Source: Stenocarpella maydis
Taxonomy: Eukaryota; Ascomycota; Sordariomycetes; Diaporthales; Diaporthaceae
Reading direction: 5' to 3'
DNA length: 54,569 nucleotides
Assembly: GCA_002270565.1 (NCBI GenBank)
Contig: NQMI01000175.1
Coordinates: 4,580 to 59,148 of the forward strand
Position numbers and translations under genes: made by a program. The notes below the pieces were generated by a model. The model was not told where the DNA came from, ran no database searches, and saw only the letters and a list, made by a program, of their open reading frames with translations. This document shows, one piece after another, positions 31,652-42,700 of this stretch (the stretch's first letter is position 1; each line of letters opens with the position of its first letter).

Positions 31652-34062
31652 ATGGTTGGAAAAGTCAGCGAGCGCGTCCTCGCGCGCGAAGGTAAGCATC
31701 CCTAACCACGTGCCGCAACGAGGCCACCTCACCCTGGTGGCCTTTGGACGGGCAATGCGCCGTGGCTGACACCATGCAGGTCTCGAGCGAACAGACAATG
31801 GCATGAAGCAGAGCAGCTGGCCGGACGTCGTCCCAATTAACCAGAAGAACTACTACACGTGAGTCTCTCCAACTTCAGCCATGCCTGTGGCCACCGATAG
31901 ATATACCTGTATGTGCTGACGGCGCCTCCACCTTCAGGGAGTATATGAAGCGTGACACACAAATCCTACCATTACGACTTCAATTCGATGCGAACCTCGA
32001 CAGGATCGCACAGAATGCAAAGGACAGGGATCGTGAGCGCGCCTTGAACCCAAAGGGCGAGGTCCCACTGGGCCTGCCGGACGAGGACGAATATGAAGCC
32101 CAGGCCGAGGACGGCAGCGTGCCAGGCAAGAACGCATCCGATCCATCACGCATCATCGTCATCCACCCCGGCAGCCAGAATCTGCGGATAGGCTTTGCCA
32201 GCGATGCACTGCCCAAGACGATACCCATGACGCTCGGGACGAGGTTCCCCCAAACAGAGGCTGAGCAGTACGAGGCCCTACCCCGGCGGCAGTTCGAGGC
32301 CAAGACCCCCGACGAACAATACGGAGAGGAATGGTCAAAGAAGTACAACAAGATGTGCAGCGACTTGAAGATCGATATGCGCGCCAACAAGCGAAAGGTA
32401 CTGCCAAATTCCAAAGAGCTGGTGGTTAATTACAACCGGCGGGCGGACCCAGAGGTCATTCCTGTCCACAATGATCCCCTCCAGGTTGAGTGGACAGATG
32501 TCAAGTCCTTGGAGGATCCCAGCTCCGTCGCATCTTGCTTCATCGGGAACGAGGCGCTGAGAGTACCCGACGATTCCAACCCCAAGTTCAAGTTATGGTG
32601 GCCAATACAACATGGCTGGATGAACGAGGACGACTACACTGTAGCAGAGCATCTTTACGACGATTTCGAGACGCTACTCGACAAAGCGATCCGACAAGAA
32701 CTAGGACTGACTAAGAACAGCTCTTGGAAACATTACAGTTGCGTCTTTATCATCCCAGACCTGTATGACAAGAAATATGTTGAGCAGGCATTGAGATCAT
32801 GTATGAACTGGTTCGAATTTTCAAAGACCTGTTTCATACAAGAGAGCATGGCAGCAACCTTCGGCGCTGGTTACACGCAGGCATGCGTTGTTGACGTTGG
32901 GGCGCAAAAGACATCCATCACCTGTGTCGAGGACGGGCTTTGCATCGAGGACTCGCGTGTCAACCTCAAGTATGGCGGCTATGACGTGACCGAGACATTC
33001 ATCAAGATGATGCTCTACGACAACTTCCCCTATGCAGATATCAACCTCCGGAGGCGATATGACTTCCTGCTAGCAGAGGAACTGAAGATCAAGCACTGCA
33101 CCATGACCCAGGCAGACATCTCTGTACAGCTCTTCCAGTTCCACCTCCGTGCCCCGAACCAGCCCACCCGCAAGTATCAGTTCAAGACGTACGATGAGGT
33201 GATACTGGCCCCCATGGGTTTCTACGACCCAGAAATGTTCGACAACTCGACAAAGCTCCGCGGGCGCAGGAAACTCATCGACCGATCGTACAACGCGTAC
33301 GATGTGGAAGTCCCGGACGATCCTTTCTCAGCGGCACAGTTGGCTATTCTGTCATTGAACAAGCCTTCGATAAACCAGATTTCCAACACGGTCCCTTCTG
33401 GGGCGGAATTCTCGACGCCGATGAAGGAGAAGCCCAACCCATTCAACCACCTCCCCCGCGATGGAACACCACAGGCATCCAATGCACCTTCGCCTGCGCC
33501 CGAAGGTGCAAGCACCCCCATTCCCCCGCCGTACCTGTTCGGGAAGGACAGCGCCAACGGGAACGGCAGCCCGTCCCGCAACGGCGGCACACCAGTGCCC
33601 CAGACCAACGGCGGCGCGCCGCCGAACCACGCGTCCCAACCACCACCGGGCATCTTCGTCGAGCGGGAGGATGCCCCGCTGAAGAGGCTAGCCGAGGAGC
33701 GGGACGAGGTGATGCCAGTTGTGCCCCTCGACATCGCCATTCTGACCTCGATCCAGAACGCGGCCAAGTCGGACGACAAGAAGGTGCGCGACCTGCTGGG
33801 GTCCATCATGGTCATCGGCGGCGGCGCGAAGATCCCGCACTTCACCAGCTACCTCGAGGAGAAGCTGCGCGCCCGGCGGCCCGACATCGCCGACCGGATC
33901 CTCGTGTCGCGCAGCGCCAGGGACATGGACGAGCAGGTCGTCGTCTGGAAGGGCGGCAGCGTCTTCGGCAAGCTGCCCATGAACGACTCATGGATCACCC
34001 CCTTCGAGTACGAGAGGCTCGGGCCGAGGGTGCTCCATCACAAGGTTCTCTGGGCGTGGTAG
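31652..34062 (+). CDS. ARP8: actin-related protein 8 (INO80 complex)
   Basis: Exons 31652-31691, 31780-31858 and 31938-34062 give 747 aa. N-terminus MVGKVSERVLAREG, then NGMKQSSWPDVVPINQKNYY. The actin fold begins near residue 110 (SRIIVIHPGSQNLRIGFASD) and contains the Arp8-specific WWPIQHGWMN and FGAGYTQACVVDVGAQKTSI. A disordered Pro/Gly/Asn-rich insertion lies at about 530-610. The fold resumes at DIAILTSIQNAAKSDDKK and ends with MVIGGGAKIPHFTSYLEEKL and the terminal LHHKVLWAW. Arp8 with Arp4 and actin forms the HSA-bound module of INO80 that senses linker DNA and nucleosomes. All three joins keep frame (phase 1 then 2). Confidence 0.95.
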
Positions 34063-34517
34063 GACCAGTGGCCCGAACGCAAACGCAAGGGTTTCATCTC
34101 GTCGCCCGAGGCCGAGATGGACTGCGGGGCGGGGCGGTTGCGTGCTGTCTGTGGCGGTATGTGTTGGAGCACGGTGGGAGCGTTTGGAGTTCGGTGTCAT
34201 TCTGGTAGGGATGGTCCAAAGGTAGATGAGGACACGGAGAGGAGGAAGCGGGATACAAAATATTCAATAGTTGGTTCAGGTTGTCACTGAGTGAAGTTCC
34301 TCTTGTCTGGTTGGGCTGACGGCACCTCCGCCCAGAACAAGACTTCAATGGAAGAGTTTTCAACTGAGTGCTTCAAACACTGAACTTGGTATGTGGCTGC
34401 TGCTATCTTAGGGTGTTGCTTTAGGAATGAGAGTTGCCAAGAACCATCGATGCCTGACGCCGATCGCTACCCTGGGGCAAACTACTTGATTGAAAGCACG
34501 AAAGTTATCCAGGCCGC
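34063..34517. other. convergent 3' region ARP8 / PLC
   Basis: 455 bp between two stop codons; nothing beyond 3' UTR sequence is visible. Confidence 0.5.
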
Positions 34518-36675
34518 TCAATACACCTTCTTGGTAACCTTGACGAGAAGGACCCCATCCGTCTCGTGGCCGTTGGCATCCAGCAGGTGCACGAACCGGT
34601 AGCCGGTCCTGAGGCGGTCCGCGCGCACGCACGCCCAGGAGGCGAGGTCGTCACGGCGGAAGGACTCGTCGTTCCTCACGATGAAGCGGACGAAGCTCAG
34701 CTCCTCGATGACACCGGGGATCCCCTTGAGCTCCAGGCTCTCGCCCTTAAAGTCCGGGTCGCGCGTGCCCTTGACCGTTTTGCTGCGCGCCTTGTACTGG
34801 CCCTCCTTTTCCTCGTCGCTCGAGGGGGCGCGCCGCGCCGCCTCCCCGCCCTCGGCGGCCAGGTGCCCGTGCCGCTCGCCGCCCTCCTCGACGTGCAGCT
34901 CCAGTTTGACGTAGGGGTTGAAGGACTTGGCCGAGGTCTCGTCCAGGGGCAGGGGCAGGTTCTGGCCCGCGAAGAGCTTGACCTCGAGGTCGAGGGTGCG
35001 GTGGGTGACGACGGGGTTTGGCTCCGACTCCAGGCCCGGCTTGGGGCCGCGGTATCCCTCTGGCTTCAGGACGTAGCCCCCTGTGCCCGCAAACATACCC
35101 TCGTTCAACCTACGAGGATGGTGTCAGTGGTTGGAAATTGAGGAGACGCTGGCAGTGGCTGACTTACATCATGCCCTCGTCCCAATTTTGCCAGTTCAGC
35201 GCGACGATCTGGATGCCCTTCCTCCAGAATGGAGCCGGGTCCAGGTTTGACGAGCCAATCCTCAATCCTGACGGATAGGCTCGCATCATGTATTTGCGGT
35301 TGTGATCAAAAAGCCGCATCGCCTCCTTCTCGTGTACCTCCTCGACCGTCTTCTCAGCAAGTGAGAACATGTGCGTAGGCATGGTCGCCTCCGGCTGCGT
35401 GAGGGACTTGAATGACACGCCGCGGGTGTAAACACCAAGGTCACTCAGCGGCTGAATGATCTTGGAGGGTTTCTTTTTCTTCTTTTTGGCGGCGGCCTCG
35501 GGGTCAACCGGCCCGGCATCCTCGTCTGATATGGCAGCCGTGTCCGTCCCCGGGGGCGCATACTTCACCTTGACGAGGATCTTGTGGCGGAAATCGCCTG
35601 GTGGGGGTAGGATGGCTACGTCCTTGTCGGGAGGTGTGACTAGCAGGCCGTCCCAGACCTGTTTCATGATGTTGACCATGATCTCCTGTTGTTGAGCTCC
35701 CGCGTGGACCTCGAGGGACACTATGAGTGGGAGGTCTGTCACGGTGAAGGCATAGTCCCTGATGGCCACGCACACGTCCCTGAACGAGACTTCCTTCGTG
35801 AGAGTGTAGCCGTGCAAGACGCGAGGCTCGGCGGGTGCCACCGGCAGGGATGGCACTTTTGGAAGCGCAGTGGAGGATGTTGATTTGTTCCCATCTCCTT
35901 CGGCGACTCGCTTGGCTTCCTCTCCCTTTTCCTTTTCCTTTTCCTTTCCCGCCGAGGATGTTGATGATACGCCTGAGGCAGCTTTGTGCTCTGTCTTCTT
36001 GTCGACATATCTGTCGAGCTTCTTACCCAGGGACGTCTTCTCCAGCTTTGATAACAGGGACTTGGGGAGCTTCTGCTTGGCCTTTTCAATCTTCTGCTTC
36101 CTCCTGGCGTACATCTCTGCCTTCTTGGGGTCGTCGTCATCAAGATCGCTGCTGGAGTACTCCGAGTCCGTATCGTCACCGTCCCAGACATCGATCTCGA
36201 CGCAGCGGCAACCCCTCAGCAGGACGTTTTTGAAAGCAGACGTGCTTGACTCGCTATAGAGCTGGTTCCCGGTGAGATAGGTGTTGTGGCTGGAGCTGAT
36301 GAAGTAGCTGGATAAGGGGTAGGTGAGATCCTGGTCACTGGTCCTGCAGGGCCCGACAATATTGCTGGCATCGGATCTCATGTAGTGCAAGAAGTCATTC
36401 AAGTCCAGATGCTCCTTGGCTGCCAGTCCTGCGGGGAGCGCCTCATGGTTGGACTCGAGGTCGCCTGCCTGGGTGCAGCGGATGAATGTGACGGCCTGGG
36501 CCTGGTGCCATGACTTGTTCTCGTCGGCATGGCAGTTGAAGACGCCTGTGAGGTAGCGTGAGACGTGGTCGTTGAGCTCGTTGATGTGCCCGTGGTGCTC
36601 CTCGCCGCTTACACCACCGCCGGCCTGGTGCAGTGCGTCCTTGGGTGGAGGAGCTTGTGAGGCCTCGTCTGTCAT
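34518..36675 (-). CDS. PLC: phosphoinositide-specific phospholipase C
   Basis: Exons 36675-35168 and 35109-34518 give 699 aa. It hydrolyses PtdIns(4,5)P2 to IP3 and diacylglycerol at membranes in a Ca2+-dependent way. Residues 1-115 are an EF-hand-like region without a clear PH domain. X domain from about 117: SSHNTYLTGNQL with catalytic His130, CRCVEIDVWDGDD (157-168) and the second catalytic His288 in HGYTLTKEVSF. Between these lies an insertion of about 120 residues (168-287), acidic then Lys-rich. Y domain: PLSDLGVYTRGVSFKSL to YPSGLRIGSSNLDPAPFWRK and VALNWQNWDEGMMLNEGMF. A C2 domain follows (LDLEVKLFAGQNLPL, SFNPYVKLELHV) and the end is VLLVKVTKKVY. Another Lys-rich segment (AAAKKKKKKPSK, about 394-405) sits in the X/Y linker. 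The intron splits the Met504 codon (GTAAGT...CGTAG). Confidence 0.93.
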
Positions 36676-37665
36676 ATTGGATAGTTGAATGTCAAGACCC
36701 AGCCCAGGCAGATCGAGGGAGTATGAACAGGCCCTGGGTGAGTATATGTCTGTGAGAGCGAGTTTCTGCGGGATTGGGCGAGACTGGTGTCATTAAAGAA
36801 GGCCTCACCGCTAGAAACAGGCCAGGAGGCTTGGCTGGTCGATCTGATGAAGCGTGAAGTCGAGGGCCCTGATAAAGTGGGTTCGCCCCGAATGGGCGTG
36901 TCGTAAGTGACCAGGGATCTAGTACGAGATGATGGCTTGCCATACAAAACCGTCTGCGTGTCACTGCCTGCTTGTACTGTGCGCGCAAGCTGCGTATAGC
37001 CAGCCCGGTGGGTCTCGGGCCAGCTGGTGCCATATGTAAGTAGGCACGGGCACACCAGATGGCAGCGATAGTTTGAGTTCAGAACGGCTCACGTATCATG
37101 TGGGATGTTGCCATGTTATGCAGGGGACAAAGACAATCAGAGACGAGAGCGCTCGGCTCATGGCAAAGCACAGCATGTGTCGTCACTCCAGGCCTGGGGC
37201 TTCTTCTGCCAAGGGAGGGCAGCTTCGCATCGTGCCTGCACAACACACATGCAGCCCTGGAAGCTCTCCCCACACTCAGAAGGTCCGGCTGGGGGCCGGT
37301 TTCAGGGCCCCTGACCCGCCAGCGCGGATCGTGTTGGATGGCCTATTCATAACACCTACTGTACGCTAGCAGACTGCTTAGGCGTTCATAGTAGGTGCCT
37401 CGGTACTAGGTACCTAGGTAGGTTTCCCCCACCATTTCCTGCCCCTGAGCGGTGCCAAGTTTATTTATTACACGCTCAAGAGTTGCTCAACACCACCTTC
37501 CAAAGCTGGCATTCTTGTTCACAGCTGCAGTGAACAACACGCTCTATACAGGTCATGGGCTCTTGGTTTCGTCAGTGCCGAGCTGACCACCCACCACCCA
37601 AAAACATCAGGCTGCACGCGGTGTATCAAGCCATGGGGATATGCCCATTGCCTATCAGGAGTCTC
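36676..37665. other. intergenic: PLC promoter and 2EXR-gene 3' side
   Basis: 990 bp. One exact TACCTAGGTA palindrome at 37411-37420, embedded in GGTACTAGGTACC-like sequence. No gene seen; open frames are short and overlapping. Confidence 0.5.
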
Positions 37666-38426
37666 CTAGGCCAGCCTGCGGACCCGTTCTATCCTCTTTG
37701 CTACCATTTCAAAGAGCCACTCGCCAGTCCACTCATTCCACGGTGCCATGTCCTCATCAGAGAGCTCCCACAGGGATGCTTGGCCCATGAGGTTATCCAG
37801 TGTCTCCTGCACGTGGACCCTGGTGCGCGGCTTCCCCGGTACCAGCTCCGCCCTGTCTGTATCCAAGTCTGCCATGGTCAGCGGCCTGGAGAGGTCGACA
37901 GTGTCAGTGTTACCAAACACGAACGACAGGGTCCGCAGCGCCGTCATCTCGGGCACGAAATATGCGAGCGCGTCGTAGTTGCCCATGAGAATGCGTGAGC
38001 TCAAGGCAAGATGTGCAATCTCGCGGGAGAAGGCCTTGGTGCCCTCCTTGATGCCCTCCGTGATGCCCTCCCCGACATTTGCCCTGTACTCATCGTCCTG
38101 GGCGTTCCTGACGGCATCGAGGAAATAGTCAAAGTGCCTGTATGGTACAAAAAAGGTATCCTTCCCTGGTGAATATGGACGGCATGGGACGTTGATGCCT
38201 GCCACTGTGTCCTTCCTGAATGATAGCCGGCTCTTGGCGTACTCTCGAGACTCGCGGCACACGTGAAAGATGGCCGAGAAGGCAACTTGACCTCACGCCC
38301 GCTCCGATCCTTGGTCGGGAAGTCTTCTGGGTCGAAGAAATATACGCCTGCAATGTCCGCGTTTGACAGGCACTCGGCCCAGACTCTGGTTCGGATCTCC
38401 ACGGGCAAGTCTTTGAACCCAGCCAT
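37666..38426 (-). pseudogene. 2EXR-type (F-box-like) protein with one frame break
   Basis: From ATG 38426 the frame reads MAGFKDLPVEIRTRVWAECL and continues to DRSGREVK; it then goes out of frame near 38284-38290. The downstream frame reads AFSAIFHVCRESREYAKSRL and continues to a stop at 37666 (total about 250 aa). The pair 'LPxEIRxRxWxxxL ... HVCRESR' is the signature of the 2EXR family, common and variable in filamentous ascomycetes and of unknown biochemical role. One missing base in or beside the AAGTT stretch explains the shift; both sides look coding, so an intron is less likely. It could be a sequencing slip or a recent pseudogene. It borders the transposon block. Confidence 0.65.
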
Positions 38427-38457
38427 CTTGCAATGCGTGGCTCCCTAAGTCTTGGGG

Positions 38458-38491
<34 letters not shown>

Positions 38492-38829
38492 CTTTTTTTG
38501 GGGGTGTTTGTCGTGACGAGCTTGCCTGATGGGTAATGAAGGATTTGTTTTGCTTCTGCTTTGCAAGTTCCTCCTGACGGTTGAGACAAATAACGATGGG
38601 CTGGCAAGACGCGTGATAACCAACTTTAACAGAGAGGCACCGACCCACTCGTCTTTCTTTGGAGGTTTTCATGCCGCGTCGCGTCGCGTCTCGTTCACTG
38701 TCTGTGGAAAACGAAACGCTACCCCCCCTGTCGTTTTATCCGCTAATCCCCACCACACCAATTTCGCCACCAAAACGCAGAGTACTCACCAATACACCCT
38801 ATATCAATAACCTTAACGCTCCCATACCC
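38427..38829. other. boundary zone between genes and transposon block
   Basis: Contains the (CT)13 tract and the promoter side of the 2EXR gene. From about 38720 (CTACCCCCCCTGTCG) the sequence loses coding character and may include the terminal region of the adjoining Tc1/mariner-like element; no inverted terminal repeat could be paired. Confidence 0.4.
38459..38484 (+). repeat. (CT)13 microsatellite
   Basis: Thirteen CT dinucleotides followed by TTCTCTTCTTTTTTT. On the strand of the 2EXR gene it is a GA tract 33 bp before the start codon, i.e. in the likely 5' UTR. Confidence 0.95.
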
Positions 38830-39286
38830 TTAATTCAGTAATTCTAAGGTTCTAACGATGTAGTTAACATATATATAAACGTAAATACTAGAGTTTTACC
38901 TCCACCTAGACCCCTTGCCACTAAATAAGTAGCTATAGACTGAATTCTAGTACTACAGAATAATAATTTAGAAGTACTAGAAGAGAGTTCTAATAATGAA
39001 TATAGTAGTCCTAAGCATACGCTCGCTCTCATCATTAAATGCCCTTAAGCTAGAGCAATAGGCTCTTAAGGTATATAATATTTTCTAGTGTAATAAGCCA
39101 GCTAAGCACTCCTAATGCCTAGCTATCACTATATAGAAACTTAAAGATCTTCTCTTTAAGAAGCTAGATATATACCTTAATAAGATATAATACTTCCTCA
39201 CTAAGGCTTAATAAATTAATTTTATAACGTTAACTATTATAAAGGCCCTTAAGGCATGTAACTGGATAAATAAGTAGGTATACATA
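38830..39286 (+). mobile_element. Tc1/mariner-like transposon, left part (RIP-degraded)
   Basis: AT-rich sequence with many TAG/TAA codons. Just before 39286 the frame reads IIKALKACNWINK-like and resumes after the inserted Gypsy element at 47122 (MLAHQRNKD), so the transposase gene was split by that insertion. The left end is not defined and the helix-turn-helix region is too mutated to read with confidence. Confidence 0.5.
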
Positions 39287-39748
39287 CTGTTATGGACCAA
39301 CACACATTGGTGGCTGACTACCGCAGAAGACAACCCCGCAGGTCGGGAAGTGACCCCCAAAAGGAGCGCCCTGCCTGATCCAATCAGTAATGCCACCTTA
39401 TCAGGGTTAGGGTCCGGCTCGCAACACTTGATTGCAAGCCACACGAGCCAGCTCAAAGGATGAAGTATCAAGCCTTGTGCAAAGGCTTGATGGCTCAGCG
39501 TGCAAGCCTGCAAGCCACTAAAGAGTCAGAATATATATACAAACATAGTCATTACCACATTAGATAGCTTTCATAAAACAAACTCTTCAGTCATCAATCT
39601 AAGTATTCAATTCCAACATTAAATAGCCTTACAACTAGTAATCATTATCAAATAACAATATTACTTAACAACCGCCTAATAATATATTCCAAATATAAAC
39701 CCTTAATCTCTTAGGTTTAAAGTACTCAGAAACCCTCTAATTATTACA
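39287..39748 (+). repeat. 5' LTR of Gypsy copy 1
   Basis: 462 bp from TGTTATGGACC to CATTACA-type end (ATTATTACA). The first about 230 bp are GC-balanced, the rest AT-rich. Compared with the 3' LTR the differences are almost all C-to-T or G-to-A at CpA/TpG. Confidence 0.92.
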
Positions 39749-42700
39749 TTTTAATAACTCTTATTTATATATCACTATATAAACTTTAAACAATATTATA
39801 TGCGGAACCCTTTATAATATTAAACTCTAAAATAACTACCCCTACTTGCAACCTTCTCCACAAGCTAGACGAACTCACTAATAATGAGACTATAAACCCC
39901 TGTATCCAGGAACTAGTTAATAAGGTCAGGCAATTACGCCTCCTTATAAAAAGTCAAGCTTAATATAATGCAGAAGTTAAATAGCTTTAATAGGAGATTA
40001 CTACTCTCCAAGCTAGAGCCAATATCATTAATACCTCAATTCAAATAAAGGAATATATTAAGCTTAATATTCCAGCCCCCTATAATGGAACTACTAAACA
40101 ACTTTAGGCACACCTAACGCAGGTTAAGGCCTATTAGCACTTCTATAGGCTAGATATATAGCCTAGCAGAAAAAGGGTTATATATATATCCTCTTTCCTT
40201 AAAGGATAAGCTTTAGCTTAATTTAAACCCTACCTAACTAACTTTATTAATGCAGAGTTATTTAAAGCCTGTAAGCTCAAAATGTAATAAATTTTTAACA
40301 GCTATAAAGGCTATGAAGACGCCCTTAGGTCCCTATTTCTGGACTCAAATAAAGAATAATAGGCAAAAAGGAACCTAGCAAATTATAAATAGCACGGTTT
40401 AGCAATTAACTATATAGCAAAATTCCAGCAAATCTATACCAAAATCAACTACACCAACAACGTAAAGAAATTCATATTCTATTGCAAATTAAAGAATAAA
40501 GTAAAAAACAAACTTAGTAAAATTATAAACCAACCTAATAATTTTCTATACTATATAAAAATAGCTATCTAGATTAATAATAGACTTTATAAATAATACT
40601 TAAAAAAGAAAAAACAAACTTCTAAATAAATTACATTCTATAAATATAAATCTAATATAAAAAAGTAATATTAGAAACCAAGCACCCAGTGGAGATAGCA
40701 CGCAGGGCCTATAAAGCTAGATATTACCTAATGTAAGGATAAGAAAAACATTAAATGCTATAACTATAATAAGATAGGACACTTTACTTCAGAATGCTAG
40801 GCTCTAAAGAAAAATAAGGACTAAAAGTTAGTACCCAAAGGAACCTAATAGGCTAATGAAGCTACCCATTAAGCCAATATAGCCACTCATAATATACAAG
40901 GACCACCTAGGTCCAAGCTATAATAGGAACTTGCAAGTAAGTACTATATTTATAAAATAACCATATATAACTAGTATTAGGTACACCTAGACTAAGACCC
41001 AAATAAAGGATGCAACTTCTATAACCCTAATAAGGAAGACCTTCACAACAATCTATCCTTCTCCCAATGCACTAAGTCCCAATATAAAAAACATCAGAAA
41101 GATAGAGCACAATAGCAGCCTATCCCACCAATAAAGAATCCCTAGAACCCCAGAAAGGTATATATATCACTCAATTAGATAGCTTGCTTTAAAATAGCTA
41201 TACCACTCACCGCAATAATAAGGAGGCCACCAGATGGTTTCCTAAGAACGCTTTAGGAAAGCAGGGAGAATCCTAGCGGTAGGAAATAGGGAAGAACTCC
41301 TGCAGATTAACCCCAGGGTTGGAAAGAAAACCTAACCCTTAGGCCCTACTTACACCAACAAACCCAGTAGAAGGAACTGCAGGACTACCTAAAACAAGCG
41401 CCCCTTCTAGCCCCAAGAACTAACATTATTGCAATTATAATTATAGGGAGACCTTTTAAAGAAACTATAGGATAGCCTATTTAGAAATATAGGAGACCAG
41501 AAGATATAAGATACATATATCCAACACATAATAAACACAAAGATATCTCCTAGGTATTATATATTTACAATAAGTATAAAAAACATATAAGGGAGAAAAC
41601 TAAGTATAACTAGTTTCCCCAATAATATCTAGGCAAGAATATCAAACACACATATAAGCATAATAATTTCAACAACTAGCACCTATATTAAAAACATAAT
41701 AAAACAGGACACACCTTAATAAGGCTAGACTCCTACACACCCCTAGAATGCCTCTAGAACCCTAACGGATAGGCAAATTATATTAAACTAACCTACAAGG
41801 TATACATGCTTAATAAAGCTCAAAACTAGCATCTACTAAGATAGCAGGGGCTGCTACTCAAAACTCCAATAATAAAAAAACAAGATTACAGCATGCAACA
41901 GCTAGTTAATAACCTGCAAAAATCACAAAACATCATAAGGCAAAATCTTAAGAGTATCAAGAAGGTCCTAGCTGCAGACAAACAGTTAAAAAACTAGAAG
42001 GGCTATCTATAAAACCTCAGGCAGCAACCAACTACATCACAAAGTACTTATGTGCAACAACAAGCAACTATAGCCACCTAACGGTTCAGGTTGAGCTAGG
42101 AGTCCACACATACTTAGCACTCATTAATAGTAGAGCACAAGGGAATTTCATTTCCCTAAGGGTAGTAAACAAATATTACCTACTATAGCATAAGAAAAGG
42201 GAACCCTATAGACTCAATATAGTAGATGGAACTAAAGTATCCTATAGCAATAGAGTTATCAACATAGAGACTAATTCCCTCCCAGTTGGATTCACAACCA
42301 TACGGAATCACTATCATTTAATATCACTAAGATAGCAAATCATTAGTTAATCTTAGGAATACCTTAGCTAAAAAAGAACAATTCCTAAATTAATTAGACC
42401 ACTAGCCAGATCTTTTAGGATAATGCCATTCCCCAGAAGAAGGTTGCAATCAATAGCAAGAGAAGGAGTCACATCACTAAGAGTAGCAAACAGGCAACAC
42501 ACTCAAATGGACCCATAAATACCTCTAGGAGCGGATAGAAGGCCCAACTCCAGGAAGACAGAGAAGGATTAGGCCACTTAAGCACCTTATAGAAGAACCA
42601 AAGCCAATTAGGAGATCACCACTCTAATACAACTAGTCAGCATATAATACAGGGAATACAACAATACCTCCTTTACCTAAGAGAAGAAAGAGAAAGAGAT

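Noticed and set aside
38001..38426. 141-codon frame covering the 2EXR N-terminus
   Set aside because: Only its first about 50 codons look like protein; beyond 38285 the true coding frame is the other one.
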